A DNA stretch of 64,000 nucleotides from Neodontobutis hainanensis (Eukaryota; Chordata; Actinopteri; Gobiiformes; Odontobutidae), in assembly GCA_024349245.1 (NCBI GenBank), contig JALDNG010000016.1, positions 4,390,001 through 4,454,000 on the forward strand. The letters are read 5' to 3'. The notes under the pieces were generated by a model. It did no database searches, was not told the origin of the DNA, and was given only the letters and a program-made list of their open reading frames with translations. The first letter of the stretch is position 1. Every line of letters begins with the position of its first letter. Below are positions 15,201-55,544 of this stretch, piece after piece. Position numbers and translations under genes: made by a program.

Positions 15201-18200
15201 ATGTTGTAAAATGCAGTCCATGTTGACAGTCACAAAGTGAAGCAGCCGTCTGCGTCATTAGCAGTTCAGTGTTAAGTGTGAGTTCAGTTAGAGAACAGAC
15301 CAGCAGTGAGCGGCTGTGAAACAGACACTCAGCTCCCATCCAGGGACATCTAGCATTGTCAGCAGCAGGCAAAGTAAAGCACAATCTGAGGAAAACTTTG
15401 GTAACACAAAAATTAACTAAAAGACAATACAAGCAATGTCATATGATTATTATTATTTTTAAATACTTCTATTGCAGTTGAACATTTAACCATTTTCCTG
15501 TAGCTTTTTTTGCTTCATGTACTGATATTAAATAACTGTTATTGCACTAAGTTAAGTAATATTTCGTGTTTCATATTTCTTCAAGTTGTATGTATTTGTA
15601 AAAGTCAGGGAGTGTGCAGTTTGGATGAACAGGTTTTATTTATCCTATTCTGAGTGCTTCATTTGAATCTATTTATTCACTTGTGTGTGCATCTGCCAGC
15701 TGTCCCGTTCTTTTTAACAGCACGTATTGGTTCAGTCAGTGCGTACAGTATATTTTTAAATCACTTGATTTATGCTACTTCCTACAGTGTTTGGTCAAAA
15801 ATCTGTTTGCATGTCTATATTAATGTGTGTTAGTGTGCGGTCATGTCCACCCAGCCTGCTCCATTATTAACAGTGATGTTATTATTATTGGCGAGATGTG
15901 CAGCATATGCCGCGCTGGCTGCTCTCCAGATCTGCTTGTCACTCACGCACACAAGAGTACAGTGCACACTCATTACTGTGTTACATGTTAATAAGCCTAT
16001 TATGTTAATAAGGGCCTCAACAACACCTGAAACACTGCTTTTTCTTGCTCGTTCTTCCGAAGAGAAGTGAGAGGATTAAAGGCGAGGAAGTAAAGATGTG
16101 ATTAGAGGATGGGGAAGTGAAGACGACGATGAAGAACAGACAGGGAACTGGAACGAGACATTAGGTCAAAGCCGGCAGACGCAGGACTTTGATACAGGAG
16201 CGACTTATTCCTCCAGCTCATGGCAGGAGCACACAGTGGCCCGGTATAGTGCAGGGTACAGTGCAGCGCCAGCTCGGAGGTGGACCGGCCCTGACCCATG
16301 CAGCAGGCGCTTCCTGTCTTTTCCATCCAGGGACGCTGCTCCTGTTTGTTCCTGCCAGCAGAGCAACAGAGACAGAGCTGGCAGCGGCCGAGGAGGGCAT
16401 CTGGTGGGCCGCGCAGGCACATGGACTCCCACACCGTCACAGGAGGCCTCTGAAGACCTGCCATCCCGTGATGTTAGCCTCTGTATTAAATGTCTGTTTC
16501 TCGGGACAGTGTTCTCAGCCTTTCATTACCTCTGTGCTTACTTTACAAAGTCGTACCTGTGTTGGCTCTCACACCGCTTTTCTCTTAGCTTCATCTGTCC
16601 AAACACCTCCAAGCACTAACCCAATAAAATTAGTGCTGAATATAAGCATATGTCCAATAAAATGAATAGTCCCATAAAAAGCAGTAGTAAAAGTAGCGTG
16701 CATGTGTGTGGTTCCAGGTCCTGGAGGATAACGACTACGGCAGAGCGGTGGACTGGTGGGGCCTTGGCGTGGTCACGTATGAGATGATGTGCGGACGACT
16801 GCCCTTTTACAACCAGGACCACGAGAAGCTGTTTGAGCTCATCCTCATGGAAGATATCAAGTTCCCGCGTACGCTGTCAGCTGATGCCAAATCTCTGCTG
16901 TCCGGTCTGTTGATCAAAGACCCCAACAAGAGGTCAGTGTCAAGATATAAGCGTGGCAATGTGTTTTTAAACAAATATATATTATTGCTAATATACATCT
17001 GTTCTTAATTCATCAGGCTCGGGGGAGGACCTGACGATGCTAAAGAAATAATGAGACACAGTTTTTTTACTGGTATCAACTGGCAGGACGTCTACGATAA
17101 AAAGGTAAATAGCACACAGTGTTATTTGAGTTCAAAGCAAAATTCAGACGTTTTTTTCAACACTACACAACAAAAATGGCAGAATAGGATTACCATAACA
17201 ACTGTTGTATATGTTTGGGTAAATGAAAATGACTGTATGCAGATGACACATGCAAAAGTGTTTAAAAGAACTGAAGTCAGCTTCATCCAGTTATCACAAG
17301 ACAATAATTAGAGGCCAATGCTTAACATAAATCTATAGTTCTGTCATTGACATCACGGGAAAAACTGAATTTACCTGGTTTAGGTTTTTATAGTGTTGGG
17401 ATTCATACATATCCTGTGCCACATGCAGACATGGGCATAAGTCCCACTTCAACACTTGAAATGTATGCACCAGGGCACGCACATGGCAGAGCATTATGTA
17501 GAGGTGTAACATATAACCCTGCAGCCTGCGCCGTGTGACAACACCTTCTGAGCACACCACAGATGTCTTCACTGTTCTCCCTGGATTACTACCCCACTCT
17601 TACCTCTTTGTTTTGACTCCCGAGTTTAAAAAGCTCTCAAAACTTGCCTAAATTTTTCTGAATTTTATTTTTATTTTTTTCCTCCAGCTGGTCCCTCCCT
17701 TTAAGCCTCAGGTGACGTCAGAGACAGACACTAGATACTTTGATGAGGAGTTCACGGCGCAGACCATCACAATAACTCCCCCAGAGAAATGTGAGCCTAC
17801 CTCTGAACACATGTGCATACCATTTTTTGAGCCTTATAGATAAATTGCAGGACAGCACTGTATATAGGAACGATAAAAACCACTTGTTTTATGTGCTCTT
17901 ACATTTCACAAATTTAGATTCAGGGATTCCTCTATTCACGTTTACATTCTTCAGTTTAATTAAGTGCATGTAGGTACTCCTTTTGTAAAGCACAATCAAG
18001 TGGGATGAAAAAATGCATTTAAACATGTCATTGTATGTTCACTCAGGTGTCGGAGGAACAGTCCTCAGGCCACATGTAGCTCCTCACAAGCGTCTGGAAC
18101 TTGAGATACGGGTTTTTAAATGTTGGCCACTGAATTATGCATGAGGGGAACCCGATGTGTTTCTGTGCTTTAACAACGAGGTTCTGCTTGTTTTGTAGGT

Positions 18201-18483
18201 CACACATCAGCTAGTTAGCAGGAGATTGGCACATAAAAGAGACACTCGCTAATTGAATCATTTATGTGTAAATCAACAGTAGAAGAAAGTGCCACAAAGC
18301 AAACACTTTGTAATGAGTTCACTTGGCATATTAATTCTCTAAGTGTAAAATGAGAAGGCATTTTGGTTGATTTCTTATTAACTTGTTATGGTTTCAGTTG
18401 ATGAGGATGGGATGGACTGTCTGGACAACGAGAGACGACCACACTTTCCACAGTTCTCCTACTCGGCCAGTGGGCGGGAATAA
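302..18483 (+). CDS. akt3: AKT3 serine/threonine kinase, partial (12 coding exons; first coding exon outside window)
   Basis: AKT3 is an AGC-family Ser/Thr kinase. It binds PIP3 at the plasma membrane through its PH domain and is activated by PDK1 and mTORC2 in growth and survival signalling. Joined exons: 302-427, 3762-3873, 6109-6253, 6532-6663, 6759-6824, 7708-7776, 11090-11212, 12420-12548, 16718-16932, 17017-17104, 17688-17790, 18398-18483. They total 1394 bases, that is residues 16-479 plus stop, which gives exactly the 479-aa length of human AKT3. Visible: PH domain starting GEYIKNWRPRYF, glycine loop GKGTFGKV, catalytic lysine YAMKILKK, YRDLK, DFG, activation-loop KTFCGTPEYLAPE (PDK1 Thr305) and C-terminal FPQFSYSASGRE (mTORC2 Ser472). 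The GRE ending and sequence match AKT3 rather than AKT1 or AKT2. Teleosts can have akt3a and akt3b; I cannot tell which this is. All splice phases agree and no frame break is seen. Confidence 0.97.
983..1135 (+). repeat. tRNA-derived SINE-like repeat
   Basis: A box-B-like sequence (GGGTTTAACTCC near 1046) is followed by TGTCATTCCCCCAT and a tail TGTCAAATAAAAGAAAAA. This order is characteristic of a tRNA-derived SINE common in percomorph fishes. Family name not assigned; boundaries approximate. Confidence 0.6.
1517..1620 (+). repeat. common teleost interspersed repeat fragment
   Basis: Contains CCAGGGTGTACCCCGCCTC, GGATAGGCTCCAG and an ATGAATGAATGAATAAATG tail, a signature seen in many copies in teleost genomes. 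Probably the 3' end of a retroelement. Edges estimated by eye. Confidence 0.6.
1805..1990 (+). repeat. tRNA-derived SINE with conserved 3' tail
   Basis: A pol III A box (GGCTCAGTGGTAGAG, 1809-1823) and B box (GGTTCGATTCC, 1840-1850) are followed by the fish SINE tail TTTTGGATAAAAGCGTCTGC and TAAAT. The tRNA part lacks a proper acceptor stem and anticodon arm, so it is a SINE head and not a tRNA gene. Confidence 0.75.
2740..2798. repeat. (CA)n microsatellite
   Basis: About 29 CA units on the plus (akt3 coding) strand in intron 2. Confidence 0.95.
3762..3873 (+). CDS. akt3: akt3 coding exon 3 (PH domain)
   Basis: 112 bases, residues 58-95: KCQLMKTERPKPNTF, then IIRCLQWTTVIERTF, then HVDTPDER. 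Acceptor GTTTGCAG ends at 3761; donor GTTTGT starts at 3874. The length equals the human exon as I recall it. Confidence 0.96.
3874..6108 (+). other. akt3 intron 3
   Basis: 2.2 kb of AT-rich DNA with a (CA)n tract at 5332-5389 and a short tandem ACTGGTTAAA duplication near 5655. Nothing else recognised. Confidence 0.8.
5332..5389. repeat. (CA)n microsatellite
   Basis: About 29 CA units on the akt3 coding strand in intron 3, followed after one interruption by a few more CA units to 5403. Confidence 0.95.
6109..6253 (+). CDS. akt3: akt3 coding exon 4 (PH end and linker)
   Basis: 145 bases, residues 95-143: end of the PH domain (DEWTEAIQMVADKLQRQEEE) and the PH-kinase linker ending TTHHKRK. 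Acceptor AATACAG, donor GTAACA. The linker after the PH domain is the most diverged part of the visible protein. Confidence 0.95.
6532..6663 (+). CDS. akt3: akt3 coding exon 5 (glycine loop, catalytic lysine)
   Basis: 132 bases, residues 144-187: TMSDFDYLKLLGKGTFGKV and then the catalytic lysine in YYAMKILKKEVIIAK. Acceptor TTTCCCAG; donor GTTTGT starts at 6664. A read-through of the donor stays open for 54 more bases but is not splice-consistent. Confidence 0.96.
6759..6824 (+). CDS. akt3: akt3 coding exon 6 (kinase alpha-C helix)
   Basis: 66 bases, residues 188-209: DEVAHTLTESRVLKNTRHPF then LT. It contains the alpha-C helix glutamate (TES) that pairs with the catalytic lysine. Acceptor AACCAG, donor GTGAGT. 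Intron 5 before it is only 95 bases. Confidence 0.95.
6926..6985. repeat. (CA)n microsatellite
   Basis: About 30 uninterrupted CA units on the akt3 coding strand, close to the exon 6 donor. Confidence 0.95.
7529..7579. repeat. perfect 21-bp inverted repeat with 9-nt loop
   Basis: Arms 7529-7549 and 7559-7579 are exact reverse complements (core TTTCCAGAGCACT against AGTGCTCTGGAAA). The loop is 7550-7558. A transcript from either strand would fold into a fully paired 21-bp stem. It is not associated with an exon or a recognised transposon end. Confidence 0.9.
7708..7776 (+). CDS. akt3: akt3 coding exon 7 (hinge)
   Basis: 69 bases, residues 210-232: SLKYSFQTKDRLCFVMEYVN then GGE, the beta-4/beta-5 strands and ATP-pocket hinge. 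Acceptor CTTTGCAG; donor GTAAGA starts at 7777. Confidence 0.95.
7777..11089 (+). other. akt3 intron 7
   Basis: 3.3 kb. It holds a run of 10 or so G near 8456-8466, a GC- and CpG-richer block at about 8940-9240, a retroelement tail at about 9741-9803, a hAT-like repeat fragment near 10320 (GCAGCACAATATATC) and a C-rich block at 10860-11035 that ends in the exon 8 pyrimidine tract. No gene seen. Confidence 0.75.
9741..9803 (+). repeat. retroelement 3' tail fragment
   Basis: TTTTTGCACTTTACC followed by GAATTTCCCCACTGTGGGAT and CAAT resembles the 3' end of LINE-type elements widespread in teleosts. Only the tail is recognisable. Confidence 0.5.
11090..11212 (+). CDS. akt3: akt3 coding exon 8 (catalytic loop)
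   Basis: 123 bases, residues 233-273: LFFHLSRERVFSEERTRFYG, then AEIVSALDYLHSAKIVYRDLK with the catalytic aspartate. Preceded by a strong pyrimidine tract and acceptor CCCGCAG; donor GTAAAC starts at 11213. Confidence 0.96.
11213..12419 (+). other. akt3 intron 8
   Basis: 1.2 kb with one tRNA-like SINE fragment (about 11246-11390). The rest is AT-rich without recognised features. Confidence 0.8.
11246..11390 (-). repeat. SINE-like repeat with tRNA-like end
   Basis: Plus-strand text GGTAAATGGCATGCATTTAT and TCTTGCCCAAGGACACAA is a familiar teleost repeat. Its distal end, read on the minus strand, gives GCTCAGTGGTAGAGCAG (A box, about 11370-11386) and CGGTTCAAATCCC (B box, 11336-11348). It is not a functional tRNA gene. 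Confidence 0.65.
12420..12548 (+). CDS. akt3: akt3 coding exon 9 (DFG and activation loop)
   Basis: 129 bases, residues 274-316: LENLMLDKDGHIKITDFGL, then CKEGITDAATMKTFCGTPEY, then LAPE. It contains the Mg-binding DFG and the PDK1 target Thr305 in the motif TFCGTPEYLAPE. Acceptor TTCTCCAG; donor GTAACA starts at 12549. Confidence 0.97.
12549..16717 (+). other. akt3 intron 9
   Basis: 4.2 kb, the longest akt3 intron in the window. It holds a 90-base (CA)n tract at 15107-15196 and a GC-richer block at about 16098-16480 that stays open in several frames but resembles no protein I know. Confidence 0.75.
15107..15196. repeat. (CA)n microsatellite, longest in window
   Basis: About 45 uninterrupted CA units on the akt3 coding strand. 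This is the longest CA/TG tract here, so it is likely to be length-polymorphic. Confidence 0.95.
16718..16932 (+). CDS. akt3: akt3 coding exon 10 (kinase C-lobe)
   Basis: 215 bases, the largest exon seen, residues 317-388: VLEDNDYGRAVDWWGLGVVT through LLSGLLIKDPNKR. It encodes helices F to H of the kinase C-lobe. Acceptor TTCCAG, donor GTCAGT; the exon ends inside the codon for Arg388. Confidence 0.97.
17017..17104 (+). CDS. akt3: akt3 coding exon 11 (kinase domain end)
   Basis: 88 bases, residues 388-417: LGGGPDDAKEIMRHSFFTG then INWQDVYDKK. It is separated from exon 10 by only an 84-base intron. Acceptor CATCAG, donor GTAAAT. Confidence 0.96.
17105..17687 (+). other. akt3 intron 11
   Basis: 583 bases; nothing recognised apart from the T-rich acceptor tract. 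Confidence 0.8.
17688..17790 (+). CDS. akt3: akt3 coding exon 12 (C-tail, turn motif)
   Basis: 103 bases, residues 418-451 plus the first base of codon 452: LVPPFKPQVTSETDTRYFDE then EFTAQTITITPPEK. The TPP sequence is the AKT turn motif (Thr447 by human numbering). Acceptor CCTCCAG, donor GTGAGC. Confidence 0.96.
17791..18397 (+). other. akt3 intron 12
   Basis: 607 bases; nothing recognised. Confidence 0.8.
18398..18483 (+). CDS. akt3: akt3 terminal coding exon 13 (hydrophobic motif)
   Basis: 86 bases, residues 452-479 and stop TAA at 18481-18483: DEDGMDCLDNERRPHF, then PQFSYSASGRE with the mTORC2 target Ser472. The split codon at the junction reads TTT (Phe452), where human AKT3 has Tyr452. 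Acceptor GTTTCAG. Confidence 0.96.
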
Positions 18484-20610
18484 ACTCAGCCAATGCAGTG
18501 ACATCACAGCGGGTCATCAAAGTGGGACTCCGCAGTTTCGGATCCAGCCTGCCCTGGAAGGATTTTTACCTTTCTCATCATTGCTCCTCCTCTCATTTTC
18601 ACCCCTGTGTGCTATCATTTGTATTTTTCACATTTTCGTGAAGAGATACCTTACAATGTAAAACTAACCTCAAACTCCTCGGCTCATCCTCGGGCGCAGT
18701 TTAACACAGGAAGCATCAGTTTTGGCCTGCTGTGTTTTGAACCGAGGCGCTCCTGCAGTTAACCAAATGCAGCTGATGCATTTTACACACAGTGTTTGTG
18801 ACGTCTTCTTTTTAGAGCAGATTAAATTCAAACAAAACTGCCATAACTGGTTGTATCTCAGGCTTTTGCGAGTAGATAGATTCAATCCTTGCGTAAATAA
18901 TCAGGGATTGAATGAGGAAGCAGCTGAAAATGGTAAAATCACATCCACCTCATACTGTAGACAGACGCGAGCAGGATTCGACTCAGGTTTTGCTCAGTGC
19001 AATTCATTCTTAACGTTGCTGCTACTTCAACTACAACAACTCCTACAGGTACTACAACTCCTCCTCCTTCTACTCTTTCTGCGACTAGTGAAACCCCGGT
19101 GCTACACTACGAGCTTAATGCTGCAGGTCATTACACAGGCGTCGGCTATTATCACTGTACAAACTTACGTTATTACTCCTGTTGTACAGCTATTATGGGT
19201 GAGTATTAGGGAACGCACCTCAACTCACAGCACGTCGAAATGCTGATGCCCCTTCAGCCATTACCCAAAACACAAAGCAGTTTGCAACAGAGGTGAAAAT
19301 AAGAGGAAAAGAGTCTGCTTGATTGTTCTCCCAAAGCTTTTATTTGAAGGCCTTCTAAATCCTTATTGTCCCCAAAAAAGGGAAAAAGTACAAACGGTAC
19401 TTTTGTGTCCATGTTGGAAAAGCTTTACTGTGACATATTATCATGGCTCCAAGAATGACATGAATATTTCTAATGTGATAACTAATGTACTGATAAGTGC
19501 AGGGACGCGGGTCAGTGTGGCCGATCCGCTGTTCCCGCTGTTTTATATCAAGGGTTTTTTGAAAAATTTGTTGAGGTATGCATCAACAATTATGGGTTTA
19601 CACCAATCACAGCGATTGCTATATTTGTTCTATTTATTGTTCTACTCATTGGTTTTATATTTAACTTTTTCTATTGTTGCATTATTCTATAAAAGATTAT
19701 TGTTATTTCTTAGGGCTGAGTGAAAAAGGCACCTCAAGAAAAGAAAAGAAAACAAAAAAAAAAGGCTTAAGAATGTAGGAGGGAAAGCGGATCGCCTTCC
19801 TGCTCCATTGTGTTTGTTTTTTGTGTTTTGTTTTGTGACCAAAATGTGACAATGAGAGGATGACAGCATTGGACGCATTGGAGACAGACAATGGCTTGTA
19901 GGGAAAAAAAAAAAGTTTATTTAATGTTTTATTTAATGTCAGGTTGTGTTGGGGACGAGAGAGTTCAAAGGGCAGGTGGAAGTCGAGAAGAAGGGAAATG
20001 TGTAGAAGTTTAAAACCGCAGCGAGACGAATGTAATGCGCTTTAGATGCTACTGGAAGTGAATGGTAGTAGAATGTTGTTTGAAAGTCAGGTCAAGCTAA
20101 CCCACTGAGCTATCCTTCAGCCGTCTCTGTCTTGAAGGCGTGCGGTCATCCTCTCAGGTCTGGACCTTGTGTGTGCTCGTCATGTCTTCCACTCTGACCA
20201 ACATTTCAAATCCCCTTAAAAAAAAAAAAAAAAACTTCTGTCTTCACAAGCCGAGTAAGCCTTACGGTTTAGCTCAGAGGAAGTCAACAAACTCCTCCTT
20301 CCAGCACTTCAAGAATCAAAACATATGCCAGTTATTATTCTTTTCAATTAGCACCCGAATAAAACCATGTGTTCACGTTCTTCGGCGAGAAAGATGTCAC
20401 ATAAGTCGAGTACAAGGGGATGTGCTCTTATTAGGAGTAGAAGACTTGAGTTCCAACATATTTATTTGAATGTTTTATAATTATTGGATAACTTGAATTT
20501 ATTTTCTAATTTATTTATTTGTCGTTATTTTTAGGATGAAGGGGGTGTAGTTATGTTCTTTCTTAAGACTTCAGAATTTTATGGAAAAATAAATGCCTCC
20601 TTTTCTTTCT
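18484..20610 (+). other. akt3: probable akt3 3' untranslated region
   Basis: Follows the TAA stop with no further coding sequence. Candidate AATAAA signals occur at 20358 and 20588. The latter is followed by a T-rich stretch and is the better end. The exact cleavage site cannot be seen. Open frames in 18722-19250 have no protein-family resemblance. Confidence 0.55.
20588..20593 (+). terminator. candidate akt3 polyadenylation signal
   Basis: AATAAA about 2.1 kb after the akt3 stop, followed by TTTTCTTTCTTTATAT, a U-rich downstream element. An earlier AATAAA at 20358 is an alternative. Confidence 0.45.
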
Positions 20611-22830
20611 TTATATAAATATTTTAAGATGACACCTCATTTTCTGCTGCTCTAACTCCTCCATACGCTTTACTCTTGAACATCCATTTAATTGTTCTTA
20701 GCTCGCAGAGATGCTTAATGGCAAACAGCATTAAAAGGATGGCGCTGGCCTGCATGCTGTAGTCCTCTTCTGTCCCCACTATCAGGCCTGAGTCAATGCG
20801 GCACTCACAAGTCTCATGAAAAATACTTGTGTGAGATTGATCAATTGAGCCTGTCTGGCACAAGCTAAACAGTTCAAAATGACTACAAATCCCACCCAGC
20901 TGGCAGCGGCGTCAGGCTCGGGCGAACGTTGCCGAGTATTTGGAAGGATTTCAGCTTTGATTTGACCCAGGTCTGCGAGCGACTGAGGAGCTCTAGCTGT
21001 ATGCGCAACTTAACGCCAAAATCATTAGAAACCAGAGTTCATAAAAACGCAGCTTTGTAGCTTTTGGCCACAGCACTTCCCCATTCCACTACTTTTTTAT
21101 AAGAATCAGATGAATCTGATTCAGCCCTGCTTTAAAAGAAACATTTAAGCTTTTTATGTTTTTAAGAAAAATGAGGATTTGAAAGCACATCTCCCGTCTA
21201 CATACCACTGTTGGCTTTGATGTTACGAGCTGTCGAAATCTGAAGGACAGTGTCGCTTATGCCAGAGATGTCCGAGCTGGGGCTAAAACTTGCCAGTAAA
21301 TTGGTCAGTCTGAATGTTTGGAGAAGGCATCGTCTTGCAGATCAACTGATGGTCTTTTGCTTTTAAAAGTTTTCTCTCCATCCAACTTGTTCACAGTCTT
21401 TCACAGATGATAGTGGCCAGAGCTTACAGGAAGTGAAGTTAAAGTTCAGCCATCAGGATACTTTTCCTCCCATGACCCAGGTGGAGAAGGTGGATCTTAG
21501 TAACTTTGCTCATCATTTTCTCTGAACAACAAGGAATGTGAAGTAGGGCACACTGGAGTTACCAGTTACAGCTTTACAGTTTCTCTTGACTTGTGTGAAA
21601 CCTCAGTGTGCAACTGTTCAAATGCTCCACTGACGGTCTTCACTCTTTAAGCTGCTGCTGTTTGTACTATACATCTATCACCCAACAGATCCAACTCCAG
21701 TAGAATTTAAATCATATGTAAAACCCTCTCAAAGACCTCAGCTGCTCTGTATACAAGTCACCTGCTGTTAATAAACAGCTCTGCGCCTGGCGTTCACCGC
21801 TAAAACAAGTGAACAACTTAAATATTTGGAAGGATTTCTGAAAGTATTTGACCTCATGTCTGCAGCAGAAACCCTCTCCCTCTGTTATATCTCTGGTACT
21901 TGTCTATTATCATTCATAACCCCAAGATGCATGAGATGCATTTATTTATAACACAATCAAAAAGAATAATATTACATATTGTATCTGAAGTTCTACTGTA
22001 GCTTTACAGTTGTTCAAGTGGTTTCTGTTTCCCAACAAGCACTAAGAGCCAGGTCAACATTGTGAGACGATGTTGACTCTTGGGACAGTGCCGGGAGACC
22101 ATTCTCAAAAGATTTCACCCAAAAGCAGTTCAAACAGCCCTTTTCTGTCCCTCATGCTGTCAGGATGCAGTGCTGCTGGCCACTGAGGCCGCCATCATGT
22201 GAAAACAACTAATTACCATCAACATGAAGCTGTTTTTTACACTGTACATCCTTAGTATTTTTACACATGAAATGTATATGATAGGGATGCACATTATTTT
22301 CCTTCTTACAGACAGCTTCAATAAAGCACTATGTCAATCTGCTCTCACGAGTCGACCTTTCTTAAAGACCGGTGGACAAATAAGGACAAGGCTACTTATA
22401 GTTAGAGTAGACTATAACCCTTTATAATAACTACACACTATTAAGCAGTAGTAGGATTAATGAATACGCAATTAATAAAAAAAAGGTATCATTTATACTT
22501 TTTTTTTTTCCTCAGAAATCAATGTTTACAACCAATTGTGATTATCAATGTAGGAGTAATGCTGTGATGTAAATGAATATGTTTATAATACTTAACTATT
22601 GCTTACTGGTGTGTAGTTATAAAGTGTTACTGAGCAAGCTTTCTAAAATTAAGGAGATAATTTTGGACAGAAGCCTCAAATGAAGGAAATTTAAGAAAAA
22701 ACGTAATAAAATAGGGATAACTCTACTGACCTACAACTCTCGCTCTGATCCAAACAGCATCACAGAAGCAACATAGCAGCTGCTCTGACTGCAGGAAGTG
22801 GCACTGAGCTGAGAAATTTTACATTACAGC
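20611..22830. other. intergenic region between convergent akt3 and sdccag8
   Basis: About 2.2 kb without coding potential. A ZNF143-like core ACTACAAATCCCA is at 20882-20894. AT-rich elsewhere. Confidence 0.65.
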
Positions 22831-22843
22831 TTTTATGACCACT

Positions 22844-22849
22844 TTTATT
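22844..22849 (-). terminator. sdccag8 polyadenylation signal
   Basis: The minus strand reads AATAAA here (plus TTTATT), about 90 bases after the sdccag8 stop codon. This would give a short 3' UTR of roughly 110 bases. No stronger signal lies between it and the stop. Confidence 0.55.
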
Positions 22850-22935
22850 AAAAAAAAAAAATTGCCTTTAGCACCTTTCTGTGACAAACTGATCTGTTCT
22901 GTGCATATGTTGAGGTAGGAGAAGGCCGCACTTGG

Positions 22936-55544
<32,609 letters not shown>

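Noticed and set aside
15025..15432. 135-codon minus-strand open frame
   Set aside because: Much of it is Cys-Val from the (CA)n tract, with no resemblance to a protein family.
18722..19246. 174-codon open frame after akt3
   Set aside because: Leu/Gln-rich from a simple CTA/CAA stretch, in the probable 3' UTR, with no family match.
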